From contig DBKH01000099.1 of NCBI GenBank assembly GCA_002297815.1, positions 1 to 12,931 on the forward strand: a DNA stretch of 12,931 nucleotides, in the 5' to 3' direction. A program made the translations under genes and the position numbers. Within the stretch, counting starts at the first letter, position 1. Each line of letters begins with the position of its first letter. The notes beneath the pieces were generated by a model. That model was given only the letters and a program-made list of their open reading frames with translations. It was not told the origin of the DNA and did not search any database. This document shows, one piece after another, positions 1 to 7,823 of the stretch. The stretch is from Bacteroidales bacterium UBA755 (GTDB lineage: Bacteria; Bacteroidota; Bacteroidia; Bacteroidales; UBA932).

Positions 1-60
1 GTCTTTTCAATGAACTTGTTTGCATTCCTGTTCAGATCGTTTGTGTTTCGTTCCGAACGG
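1..60 (-). promoter_or_regulatory. Probable rRNA operon leader with boxA-like element
   Basis: This is the stretch transcribed from the promoter at 66-96. It contains no reading frame. At its far end (1-17, minus strand) it reads AAGTTCATTGAAAAGAC, which resembles the GTTCTTTGACA-like antitermination (boxA) element seen ahead of 16S rRNA in Bacteroidota. No 16S sequence is in the window, so the identification rests on the promoter and this element. A tRNA operon leader is the main alternative. Confidence 0.45.
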
Positions 61-69
61 GAATGCAAA
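19..69. repeat. 10-bp inverted repeat in the promoter/leader
   Basis: TTTGCATTCC (19-28) and GGAATGCAAA (60-69) are perfect inverted copies 31 nt apart. One arm overlaps the -7 box and the probable start site; the other lies in the leader. The leader RNA could use part of it as a stem, or it could be a regulator site. The arms are exact; the role is unknown. Confidence 0.55.
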
Positions 70-96
70 GGTAGACATTATTTTTGAACCTGCAAA
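66..96 (-). promoter_or_regulatory. Strong Bacteroidota sigma-ABfr promoter, rRNA type
   Basis: On the minus strand this reads TTTG (93-96), a 19-nt spacer, then TACCTTTG (66-73). It is a perfect match to the Bacteroidota housekeeping promoter (TTTG-N19-TAnnTTTG). It fires leftward out of the window and starts 17 nt past the stop codon of the glycosyltransferase gene. The perfect match and the TACCTTTG box are typical of rRNA and tRNA operon promoters in this phylum, so a stable-RNA operon probably lies just off the left edge. Confidence 0.8.
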
Positions 97-113
97 CTTT
101 TTCTCAAAAATTT

Positions 114-1529
114 TTAACTTTTTTTGTTCAGCTTAATTCTTGCCTGAAGCTCCCAAGTACGTATCCTATCCTTATACAAGTTGTTAGCATTTACTTTGTC
201 GATGTCGAGCGAAGCATCGGAATTGTCGTCCCAACGGCGGCAATTATACACGACATCGTAAATTCTACCTATCTGGTACTCTCTAGATACACGAAGACCG
301 ACCGCATAATCTTCTCCGTACTTGGTCGTAGGGAAGTTGATTGTACGAAGCATCGGAACATAGAATCCACGAGGAGCACCAAGACCATTGATGCGCAGAG
401 CATTGTTGCGGCCATTCTCTGGAGTCCACTCACGATGATCTATGATTCCTGGAGGCAAAGTCTCCATCTGGAAGTTTGTCATCCTGTAGGTACCGACAAC
501 CATGGCGCAGTTCTGGGCATAGAAGGCATCCACGAATTTCTGAACGGTGTTCTCATCATAATAAACATCATCAGAGTCCAACTGGATGGCAAACTTTCCA
601 CACTTAGGATGGTGCAGTGCAGCATTCCAGTTACCTCCGATTGCGTGATAACTCTTGTCTTGAGCAATGTAAACTAGCTTAGGATCATCAATGAATTTCT
701 TGATGACATCAACGGTTCCATCAGTTGAGTTGTCATCCACAACGATCACATTATACTTAAAGGATGTCTTCTGGTTCAATGCCGAAGTCAAGGCATCTCC
801 GATTGTGCGGACCCTGTTCTTGCAAGGGATGACAACCGAGGCTTCATATTCAAAGGAATCATCCGAGAACTCGATGTGCTTGAAAGTCGGTTCCAAGAAG
901 CCGCCCACATCTTTAAGATGCTGGGTGCAAGCTTTTTCCATCTCAATCTGCACGGCACGGTTCTTTGGATCGACATAATCGAAGAGTTTCTCACCGGACT
1001 TGCGGGTATCAGTTTCGATCTCGTAGTAGAGATATTCATTGATGTGGACAAGGCTTCCCTTCTGAGAGACCTTCAAACGAAGGTCGTACAGGCCGGCATA
1101 TTCATAATCCACATCCATTCTTGCAACGGCTTCCTTGAGAGCGGAGGTTCGGTAAATCATCACAGAGCCGAAGTCAAAGTCATCGCGAAGGGCACCCTGC
1201 TGACAGTCTATCACAGGGGCGAAGGCGCGGTTGCCGTCAACTTCATTGAAATGGTCGGCATAGACCATGGCAGCGGAAGAATCCTCCGCAATTGAAAGGA
1301 AACGTTCCAGAGCGAATTGGCCAAAACTCAGTTCCGTGGTCTTTGTGTAAATCATTGTGAAAGGAGCTGATGCTATCTCAGCAATCTTTCTGATGCTAGC
1401 TGTACTCTTGAAAGAGGCTGCGTCAAGGAATTCAACCTTAGCGACCTCGTCCTGCGAGCGAAGGTTTGCAGCGGTAACTGCCACTTGATCATCGCTCACG
1501 AAAGGGACAAAACAATCTATTCTGTTCAT
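114..1529 (-). CDS. Family 2 glycosyltransferase with two GT-A-like halves
   Basis: A 471-aa cytosolic enzyme expected to transfer a sugar from a nucleotide-sugar donor, probably onto a surface polysaccharide or glycoprotein glycan; the sugar and acceptor cannot be told. The C-terminal half is a clear GT2 domain: SVVIPCKNR (231-239), VVDDNSTDGT (263-272), the metal-binding LDSDD (317-321) and a YGED motif (404-407) where the catalytic base is expected. The N-terminal half (about 1-180) looks like a second, degenerate GT-A fold, with VYADH (89-93) at the DxD position and DFDFGSVMIYR (117-127). No signal peptide or membrane segment is visible. I chose the ATG at 1529; a TTG at 1562 lies inside the -7 promoter box, so it would not be in the mRNA. 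The gene stands alone, divergent from the protease operon. Confidence 0.85.
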   Translation of the reverse strand: MNRIDCFVPFVSDDQVAVTAANLRSQDEVAKVEFLDAASFKSTASIRKIAEIASAPFTMIYTKTTELSFGQFALERFLSIAEDSSAAMVYADHFNEVDGNRAFAPVIDCQQGALRDDFDFGSVMIYRTSALKEAVARMDVDYEYAGLYDLRLKVSQKGSLVHINEYLYYEIETDTRKSGEKLFDYVDPKNRAVQIEMEKACTQHLKDVGGFLEPTFKHIEFSDDSFEYEASVVIPCKNRVRTIGDALTSALNQKTSFKYNVIVVDDNSTDGTVDVIKKFIDDPKLVYIAQDKSYHAIGGNWNAALHHPKCGKFAIQLDSDDVYYDENTVQKFVDAFYAQNCAMVVGTYRMTNFQMETLPPGIIDHREWTPENGRNNALRINGLGAPRGFYVPMLRTINFPTTKYGEDYAVGLRVSREYQIGRIYDVVYNCRRWDDNSDASLDIDKVNANNLYKDRIRTWELQARIKLNKKS

Positions 1530-1559
1530 ATAATTAAGGAATATTAATTCTAGTGGACG

Positions 1560-1567
1560 CAAAAATA
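1560..1567 (-). promoter_or_regulatory. -7 box of the glycosyltransferase promoter
   Basis: TATTTTTG on the minus strand matches TAnnTTTG exactly. Transcription would begin about 5-8 nt further, giving a leader of about 25 nt before the ATG at 1529. No good TTTG stands at the usual 19-21 nt spacing; the nearest is 33 nt away (1601-1604). Confidence 0.5.
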
Positions 1568-1591
1568 AGTAAAATATTCGGTAAAAATTGA

Positions 1592-1599
1592 TACATTTG
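1592..1599 (+). promoter_or_regulatory. Candidate -7 box of the protease-pyrC operon
   Basis: TACATTTG matches TAnnTTTG and would give a leader of roughly 75 nt before the start at 1682. A matching -33 box is not evident. It lies about 25 bp from the divergent -7 box of the glycosyltransferase, and its TTTG is half of a small palindrome, ATTTGTCAAAT (1595-1605), shared between the two promoters. Confidence 0.4.
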
Positions 1600-1657
1600 T
1601 CAAATAGTCACTCAGGATGTGCGGACAACCGCTTCCCGAAGGCAAAAAATTATCATA

Positions 1658-1670
1658 GGCAGTATCTGCC
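1658..1670 (+). promoter_or_regulatory. Hairpin just ahead of the protease start codon
   Basis: GGCAG-TAT-CTGCC is a perfect 5-bp stem ending 11 nt before the ATG at 1682, where ribosomes would bind. A second short hairpin, GCGG-ACAA-CCGC (1621-1632), lies upstream in the same leader. They may tune translation; there is no Shine-Dalgarno-like sequence to confirm which ATG (1676, 1682, 1688 or 1694) is used. Confidence 0.35.
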
Positions 1671-1681
1671 AGCAAATGTTT

Positions 1682-4600
1682 ATGAATATGACCATGAGAA
1701 GAGCAATGATTCTGGCGGTGGCAGTTTTGGCCACAGCCACGGCAATGACAGCACAGGAAACACCGAAATGGCTTAGGAAAAGTGCTATTTCCCCAGATGG
1801 TAACAAAGTAGCTTTCTGCTACAAGGGCGACATCTTTACCGTTGATGCTAAAGGAGGAAGAGCACTCCAGATCACGACGAATCAAGCCTATGATTCCGAC
1901 CCTATTTGGACACCGGACGGGAAGAAGATCGTCTTTTCCTCTTACCGGGCAGGCTCCAAGGACATATTCATCACATCAGCTGAGGGTGGCACTCCGAAGA
2001 GACTTACTGACTATCCTGGCAACGAGACCCCTCTATGCGTTCTGGATGGAGGTAGAGTGCTGTTCCAGGCGTCCATCCAGCAGGATGCTTTGTACGGAGG
2101 ATTCCCAGGAAGTCCTCAGATCTGGCAGGTGGACGAAAATTCAGGAAGGCCACAACTTGTCACTTCTCTTCCGATTATGGCAATAAGTGCCAACAGCAAT
2201 GGTGAAGTCATCTACGAAGACTACAAGGGCTACGAGGATCCGCTCCGCAAGCATCACCAGTCCTCTGTCACAAGGGACATTTGGCTGTACAAGCCAGCCG
2301 GGGCGCAAGGCGAAAGGTTCCGCATCACCGGTGACGGGACATTCACGAAGTTGACCTCATTCGTCGGAGAGGACAGGAACCCGGTCTTTGCCGCTGACGG
2401 AAAGACATATTATTATATATCAGAGGCTGACGGAACGCTGAACGTTTACAGAGCGTCCACCGACAATCCGGGACAGGTAGCTCAACTTACCAGATTCAAG
2501 GACAATCCGGTGAGATTCCTCTCGGTAGCGGGCAACGGGACCCTCTGCTTCTCATGGAACGGAGACCTCTATACCATGAAGGAAGGCAGTGAACCTCAAA
2601 AGCTTGACATCACCGTTGCGAAGGACGAGACCGAGAATGATGTTGAATATCTCACCTTCTCTTCAGGAGCCTCCTCGATGGCGGTGTCACCTGACGGAAA
2701 GGAGATCGCTGTGGTGATAAGAGGCGATGTCTTCGTCACCTCTGCCGACTACAAGACCACGAAGAGAATCACCAACACTCCTGAGCAGGAGCGCAACGTC
2801 AGCTTCTCAAAGGACGGACGCGAGTTGTACTATTCATCGGAAAGGAACGGCCATTGGGGAATATACAAGACATCCCTTACCGATAAGAAAGAGAAGAGAT
2901 TCACCTATGCGACCAAGTTCAAGGAAGAGCTTGTGACATCGGAAAACGAGACTTGCTTCCAGCCAGTTGTATCTCCGGACGGGAAATGGGTGGCCTTCCT
3001 GCGCGACAGGACCGAACTGGTCATCAAATCGACAAAGGACGGCAAGGAGAAGTCTCTTCTTAAGGGAGTCAACTATTCCTACGCTGACGGAGATCAGGAA
3101 TTTGAGTGGAGCCCTGACAGCAAGTACCTCCTGAGCAACTATCAGATCAACGGTGGTTGGAACAATTCAGACATAGCCTTGATTGACATCGAGAGCGGTG
3201 AGATCACGAACCTTACCCAGAGCGGTTACTCTGACGGCAACTTCAAATGGGCTCTCAAGGGCAAGGCAATGGCATGGGAATCAGACAAGGACGGCTACCG
3301 CAGCCACGGAAGTTGGGGAGCAGAGAACGACATCTACATCATGTTCTTTGACGGAAAGGAGATGACCAAGTTCTACCAGGACAAGGAGGATGCGGAGATC
3401 GCCAAGGCCTTGGAGGACGGAGACAAATCCGAGAAGAAGATAGAGAAAGAGGAGAAGAAAGAGAAGAAGGATTCAGTAAAGCAGGCCGAAAAGCCTGAGA
3501 AACTGGTTCTTGACCTTGAGAACAGGGAGTACAGAACCGCCCGACTGACAAGAATCTCCGGCAGACTCGGAGACTTCTACCTCACACAGGATGGAACGAA
3601 GTTGTTCTACACTAAGCTATTGGAAAAGAGTTATGATCTCTGCCAGATGGATGTGAAGAAAGGTGACGTCAAGGTCCTCAAGAAAGGAGTGAGAGGAGCG
3701 CTGATTCCTTCAGCGGACGACAAGTTCCTGTATGTCTTCACGGGAAGCAGCATCACGAAACTGACTATTGCAAGCGGGGCAACGAGCGCCATTACATTCT
3801 CCGGAGACTACGAGTTCAAGCCTAAGGCCGAAAGGGACTACATCTTCGGCCATGTCTGGAAGCAGGTGAACGAGAAGTTCTACGACCCACAGATTCATGG
3901 AATTGATTGGGAGGGCTACAAGAAGAACTACGAACAGTTTATGCCTTACATCGCCAACAATTTCGACTTCCAGGATCTCCTCTCCGAGATGCTCGGAGAG
4001 CTCAACGGTTCGCACACTGGAGCAAGGTACTACAGCCGTTCAAAGTACACGATGGGTTGGTTTGGAGCTATCTATGACTATGATTACGAAGGTGAAGGAC
4101 TTAAGATAGCCGAGGTTCTTCCTGGCGGAGCACTCAATCTGGCAGATTCGGAAATCAAGGCTGGAGACATCATCGAATCAATTGACGGACAGCCAATAAA
4201 AGCTGGAGAAAGCTGGTTCGGTCTGCTTAGGAACAAGGCCGGCAAGAAGGTGGCCGTCGTGGTGAAGAAAGGCAAGAAAGAGGTTGAGATGTTCGTCGAG
4301 CCGGGATATTCAGAATACTCTCAAATGTACCGCAGGTGGGTGAAGCAGAGAGAAGAGATGACAGACAAGCTGTCGGGGGGAACAGTTGGCTACACCCACG
4401 TCCAAGGGATGGATTCTCCAAGCTTCAGGACGGTATATTCAAAACTCCTTGGCAAGTACAGGGCGGCTGACGCGGCTGTGGTTGACACAAGGCACAACGG
4501 TGGCGGATGGCTGCATGACGACCTCGCGACATTCCTGAGCGGCAAGGAATATATCCGATTCACCCCTCGCGGACAGTACATCGGCAGCGAGCCGTACAAC

Positions 4601-4930
4601 AAATGGAGGAAGCCTTCGTGCGTGCTGATGTGCGAAGACAACTACTCCGACGCCTGCGGCTTCCCTTACACGTACAGGACTCTTGGAGTGGGCAAGCTGA
4701 TCGGCATGCCGGTTCCGGGCACGATGACAGCCGTTTGGTGGGAGACCCAGATCAATGGCATGGTGTTTGGAATCCCACAGGTCGGTTCATTCGGCCTTAA
4801 GGAAGGCAGATACCTTGAAAACCAGCAGATTGAACCAGACATCAAGGTTGACAATGACCCTGCCTCCGTCCTCAGGGGCGAAGACAAGCAGCTTGAGGCA
4901 GCGGTCAAAGAGATGATGAAAACAAAATAA
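1682..4930 (+). CDS. Periplasmic tricorn-type serine protease (S41 family)
   Basis: A 1082-aa secreted homologue of the archaeal tricorn protease, which trims peptides to short fragments. Domains in order: a signal peptide (about 1-24, cleaved after TAMTA before QE); an N-terminal beta-propeller with PD40-type repeats (about 26-310, for example ISPDG and WTPDG); a second propeller (about 325-710) containing SPDGK and WSPDS blades; a C1 helical domain (about 714-790); a PDZ domain (about 797-873); and the S41 catalytic domain (about 880-1065). The expected tetrad is present: S777-H778 in LNGSHTG, nucleophile S989 followed by D990 in DNYSDA, and E1046 in YLENQQIEPDI. A Lys/Glu-rich stretch (581-607) interrupts the second propeller. 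I chose the ATG at 1682 because it gives a clean signal peptide. It heads an operon, 13 nt ahead of the mannosyltransferase gene. Confidence 0.9.
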   Translation: MNMTMRRAMILAVAVLATATAMTAQETPKWLRKSAISPDGNKVAFCYKGDIFTVDAKGGRALQITTNQAYDSDPIWTPDGKKIVFSSYRAGSKDIFITSAEGGTPKRLTDYPGNETPLCVLDGGRVLFQASIQQDALYGGFPGSPQIWQVDENSGRPQLVTSLPIMAISANSNGEVIYEDYKGYEDPLRKHHQSSVTRDIWLYKPAGAQGERFRITGDGTFTKLTSFVGEDRNPVFAADGKTYYYISEADGTLNVYRASTDNPGQVAQLTRFKDNPVRFLSVAGNGTLCFSWNGDLYTMKEGSEPQKLDITVAKDETENDVEYLTFSSGASSMAVSPDGKEIAVVIRGDVFVTSADYKTTKRITNTPEQERNVSFSKDGRELYYSSERNGHWGIYKTSLTDKKEKRFTYATKFKEELVTSENETCFQPVVSPDGKWVAFLRDRTELVIKSTKDGKEKSLLKGVNYSYADGDQEFEWSPDSKYLLSNYQINGGWNNSDIALIDIESGEITNLTQSGYSDGNFKWALKGKAMAWESDKDGYRSHGSWGAENDIYIMFFDGKEMTKFYQDKEDAEIAKALEDGDKSEKKIEKEEKKEKKDSVKQAEKPEKLVLDLENREYRTARLTRISGRLGDFYLTQDGTKLFYTKLLEKSYDLCQMDVKKGDVKVLKKGVRGALIPSADDKFLYVFTGSSITKLTIASGATSAITFSGDYEFKPKAERDYIFGHVWKQVNEKFYDPQIHGIDWEGYKKNYEQFMPYIANNFDFQDLLSEMLGELNGSHTGARYYSRSKYTMGWFGAIYDYDYEGEGLKIAEVLPGGALNLADSEIKAGDIIESIDGQPIKAGESWFGLLRNKAGKKVAVVVKKGKKEVEMFVEPGYSEYSQMYRRWVKQREEMTDKLSGGTVGYTHVQGMDSPSFRTVYSKLLGKYRAADAAVVDTRHNGGGWLHDDLATFLSGKEYIRFTPRGQYIGSEPYNKWRKPSCVLMCEDNYSDACGFPYTYRTLGVGKLIGMPVPGTMTAVWWETQINGMVFGIPQVGSFGLKEGRYLENQQIEPDIKVDNDPASVLRGEDKQLEAAVKEMMKTK

Positions 4931-4943
4931 TAATTGAATATTT

Positions 4944-5666
4944 ATGGACAGGAAAGTCGTCATCATTCCGACTTACAACGAGAAGGAAAACATTGAAGCA
5001 ATCATCAGAAAAGTGTTCTCCCTTGACGGAGATTTTAACGTGCTTATCATTGATGACGGCTCCCCTGACGGAACCGCCACCATTGTCAAAGGCCTTCAGA
5101 CCGAGTTCAGCGACAGGTTGTTCATGATTGAGCGCTCAGGAAAACTCGGACTTGGAACAGCCTATCTGACCGGATTCAAATGGGCTCTGGAGCAAGGCTA
5201 CGACTACATCTTCGAGATGGATGCGGACTTCTCCCACAACCCAGAGGATCTGCCAAGGCTCTACAAGGCCTGCGCTGAGTGCGGTGGAGTGGCCATCGGT
5301 TCACGCTACTGCGATGGAATCAGCGTCGTGAACTGGCCTATCGGCAGGATTCTGATGTCCTATTTCGCGTCGATCTACGTCAAGACAGTCCTCGGAATGA
5401 AGATCCACGACTGCACGGCAGGATTCAAGTGTTATAGCCGCAAGGCATTGGAGACCATCGACTTGGACGATGTTAGGATGAAAGGCTACGGATTCCAGAT
5501 CGAGATGAAATACACGGCCTGGAAACTGGGATTCAAGCTAGTCGAGGTTCCTATCATATTCGTGAACCGCAAGCTTGGCACATCCAAGATGAGCGGTGGG
5601 ATCTTCGGAGAGGCGTTCTGGGGCGTCATCAAATTGAAATTCAGAAAGTTTCATCGTAGGGGATAA
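4944..5666 (+). CDS. Polyprenol monophosphomannose synthase (DPM1-like GT2)
   Basis: A 240-aa cytosolic family 2 glycosyltransferase expected to move mannose from GDP-mannose onto a polyprenyl phosphate at the inner face of the membrane, making the lipid-linked donor for glycosylation in the periplasm. Motifs in order: VVIIPTYNE (5-13), IIDDGSPDGT (35-44), the DAD metal site (93-95) in EMDADFSHNPEDLP, GSRYCDG (119-125), DCTAGFKCYSR (156-166), GYGFQIEMKY (181-190), and the acceptor-side VNRKLGTSKM (207-216). There is no C-terminal membrane segment, as in the soluble DPM1 type. It lies 13 nt after the protease gene and 2 nt before pyrC. A related glycosyltransferase with another sugar specificity cannot be excluded. 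Confidence 0.88.
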   Translation: MDRKVVIIPTYNEKENIEAIIRKVFSLDGDFNVLIIDDGSPDGTATIVKGLQTEFSDRLFMIERSGKLGLGTAYLTGFKWALEQGYDYIFEMDADFSHNPEDLPRLYKACAECGGVAIGSRYCDGISVVNWPIGRILMSYFASIYVKTVLGMKIHDCTAGFKCYSRKALETIDLDDVRMKGYGFQIEMKYTAWKLGFKLVEVPIIFVNRKLGTSKMSGGIFGEAFWGVIKLKFRKFHRRG

Positions 5667-5668
5667 GT

Positions 5669-7117
5669 ATGGCAAGGATTTTGCTGACCAATGCTTTGAT
5701 AGTGACAGGGGCTTCCTCAAAGAAGGGAGCCCTTGCCATTGAAGGCGAGAGGATCGCTGGAATATGGTACCGCAGCGATTCGGAGCCCGATGATTCCGAG
5801 GCTCTGCGGGCTTTCACGGACGCTGAGGTTATTGACTTGGATGGCAAGGTGCTGATGGCAGGAGGAATAGACGCGCACGTGCATTTCCGTGAACCTGGCC
5901 TGGAGCGGAAAGCCGACATGGAAAGCGAGTCAAAGGCCGCCCTGCTCGGTGGAGTCACATCCTTCATAGACATGCCGAACACCATTCCACCGACAACAGA
6001 TTTAGATGCTCTAAAGGACAAACTGAACCGTGCCTGCGGGCGTTCATGGGCCAATTACGGCTTCCACATAGGAGCCACCAACGGCAATGCAGCGATGATC
6101 CGGGAATATCTTGCCGAAGGTCACGGAGAAGAGCTTGGAGGCATCAAGGTCTTCATGGGATCCTCCACCGGGAATATGCTCGTGGACGATAAAGATGCTC
6201 TTTCCGATTTTTTCATGATTCAAGGCAAGCCGATCCTCATCCACAGTGAGGACGAGGGGATTATCAAAGCGAATCTGGAGGCCGCCAAAGCTAAGTTCGG
6301 AGAGGATATTCCTTTCAGCGAGCATCCGCTGATTCGCAGCCGCAAGGCCTGCATCCGCTCCACCGCCAAGGCTCTTGCCATGGCCATTGAATATGGCACC
6401 AGACTCCACGTCCTCCATGTCTCGACAGCCGAGGAGGTGGAGATGCTCCGCGCCGCAAAGATTCACAATCCGAATATAACAGCCGAGACATCAGCGAATT
6501 ACCTTTGGTTCAGCGACGAAGACTACGAAACGTTGAAAGGTAAGGTGAAGTGTAATCCAGCCATCAAGTCGGCCACTGACCGTGAGGCCTTAAGAAAAGG
6601 ACTTGCGGAAGGCATCATTGACACCATCGGTTCGGACCACGCACCGCATCTGCTTTCGGAAAAGGTGGACAACTACCTGAAATGTCCTTCAGGAATGCCT
6701 TCCGTGCAGCAATCCCTTTCGGTAGTTATGACGGTCGCGGGCATATTCAATGAAGGCAAGGAAGAGGGGCAGTTGACACTGTCCAGAATCGCTTCGGCAT
6801 TTTCAGAGAAGCCAGCCGAGATCCTCGGAATCAAGGAGCGCGGCAGTCTGAAAGTCGGCAACTATGCTGACCTCATTGTCATTGACCTTGAGCGGGAATA
6901 TTCAGTTAAGAGTCGCGCTGATTTGGTCGGCTATGCTCACGCTCTGAAATATTCAGTGAAAGACATCGCCTACAAATGCGGCTGGTCTCCGTACGATGGA
7001 CAAACGCTTAAAGGCATGATAGACAGAATCTTCCTCAACGGCAAGCAAGTCGTTGCCGATGGCAGCCTCATCCAAGGCTCCCCTTCCGGACAGCCGATTG
7101 TATTCAGCAATCTCTAA
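5669..7117 (+). CDS. pyrC: Dihydroorotase (pyrimidine biosynthesis)
   Basis: A 482-aa amidohydrolase that closes N-carbamoyl-L-aspartate to dihydroorotate, the third step of UMP synthesis, in the cytosol. Metal and catalytic residues are in place: the HxH of GGIDAHVHFREPG (H70, H72, with substrate-binding R74), N104 in DMPNT, K160 in GIKVFMGSS (position of the carbamylated lysine in enzymes that use one), H192 in ILIHSEDE, H250 in HVLHVSTAEE, and D323 in GSDHAPH. The NYADLIVID segment (398-406) is the usual C-terminal amidohydrolase strand. It is somewhat longer than the usual 420-450 aa, partly from an acidic insert at about 35-52. Its ATG lies 2 nt after the previous stop, so translation is probably coupled. 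Allantoinase and hydantoinase are relatives, but the motifs favour dihydroorotase. Confidence 0.92.
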   Translation: MARILLTNALIVTGASSKKGALAIEGERIAGIWYRSDSEPDDSEALRAFTDAEVIDLDGKVLMAGGIDAHVHFREPGLERKADMESESKAALLGGVTSFIDMPNTIPPTTDLDALKDKLNRACGRSWANYGFHIGATNGNAAMIREYLAEGHGEELGGIKVFMGSSTGNMLVDDKDALSDFFMIQGKPILIHSEDEGIIKANLEAAKAKFGEDIPFSEHPLIRSRKACIRSTAKALAMAIEYGTRLHVLHVSTAEEVEMLRAAKIHNPNITAETSANYLWFSDEDYETLKGKVKCNPAIKSATDREALRKGLAEGIIDTIGSDHAPHLLSEKVDNYLKCPSGMPSVQQSLSVVMTVAGIFNEGKEEGQLTLSRIASAFSEKPAEILGIKERGSLKVGNYADLIVIDLEREYSVKSRADLVGYAHALKYSVKDIAYKCGWSPYDGQTLKGMIDRIFLNGKQVVADGSLIQGSPSGQPIVFSNL

Positions 7118-7140
7118 GCCTCCTGACAGTAAACGGTCTG

Positions 7141-7353
7141 CTAATGCCGGACTTCACGGGAAACCTCATCGGCAAGATACTGGTCACTACGACAGTGTAG
7201 GTCAGCAATGCCATCTTGAATCAAGCGAAAAACATCAGAGTCATAAAACCTTTCCATTGCCTGATCGAAGGTGATGTTTTCTTTTGAAGCCAAGAGAGCG
7301 ATTATTCTCGCATATTTTGCTTGAAGGACTATCTGTTTTTCAGTATCGTTCAT
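7141..7353 (-). CDS. Small DUF3791-like partner protein of the DUF3990 operon
   Basis: A 70-aa acidic helical protein and the last gene of the three-gene operon. It shows the pattern FDQAMERFYDSDVFRLI (29-45) followed by ADLHCRSDQYLADEV (50-64), which I recognise as a small protein that often accompanies DUF3990 genes; its own function is unknown. There is no signal peptide or membrane segment. The ATG at 7353 overlaps the TGA of the DUF3990 gene (ATGA, 7350-7353), which fixes the start; an in-frame ATG at 7416 would lie deep inside the upstream gene. The 3' end faces pyrC, with only 23 bp between the two stop codons. An antitoxin or chaperone-like role is an inference from its position. Confidence 0.7.
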   Translation of the reverse strand: MNDTEKQIVLQAKYARIIALLASKENITFDQAMERFYDSDVFRLIQDGIADLHCRSDQYLADEVSREVRH

Positions 7354-7823
7354 CGGATCTCCTCGCTTGAAATAAATGTAAGTTCTGTATCTAAAAGATG
7401 TTGAGACCTCAGACAAATTTGATCATTCGGCTTCTCATAAAGCAGATTCCGAAGTGTTTCGTCCTTTGTGATCTCACCTGAAAAGAAAAGATCAATAGTC
7501 CGGAACACTTTGTCATTTGCGATTCCTCCGAGGTCCATATCATAGTCTGTGCAATCCTTGCCAACTCTGCAGATCGCAACAAAATCCAACCATGATTCAT
7601 CATACGAATCAAATGAAAGAGTTTTATACTCCCGTAAGTCATCAGAAAGTTCGTATTTGTTCAAATATGCTTTTTTGCCTCTTAACAAAAATCGTTGGGC
7701 ATATTTACGTGCTTGTTCCTCGATTGTTGTAACATAAAAGCCTTTGCCAAAATCCAAATAATCTCTTGAAAAAGAGACATCCGGATGCTCAACAATGCAA
7801 GTTGATGAATGAAATACAATCAT
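7350..7823 (-). CDS. DUF3990 protein, ADP-ribosyltransferase-like
   Basis: A 157-aa protein of the DUF3990 family, the centre of the operon. Visible motifs are MIVFHSST (1-8), DFGKGFYVTT (24-33), EEQARKYAQR (35-44), DYDMDLGGIANDKVF (93-107) and NDQICLRSQHLLDTELTFI (133-151). The opening His motif, then GKGFYVT with a following QA helix, is the layout of ADP-ribosyltransferase folds, and I recall Pfam grouping DUF3990 with that clan. A catalytic activity on NAD is therefore plausible but not shown; a clear catalytic Glu is not evident and Q140 sits where one might be expected. The gene overlaps both neighbours by 4 nt (7820-7823 and 7350-7353). Low GC in the sampled lines (33-40%, against about 50% in pyrC) suggests horizontal arrival. 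Confidence 0.85.
   Translation of the reverse strand: MIVFHSSTCIVEHPDVSFSRDYLDFGKGFYVTTIEEQARKYAQRFLLRGKKAYLNKYELSDDLREYKTLSFDSYDESWLDFVAICRVGKDCTDYDMDLGGIANDKVFRTIDLFFSGEITKDETLRNLLYEKPNDQICLRSQHLLDTELTFISSEEIR

Noticed and set aside
114..1295. Long open frames on the plus strand opposite the glycosyltransferase gene
   Set aside because: They mirror the codon structure of a gene with clear GT2 motifs and have no domain of their own.
1530..1562. An 11-residue longer glycosyltransferase start at a TTG (1562)
   Set aside because: The TTG lies inside the -7 promoter box, and the added residues show no family similarity.
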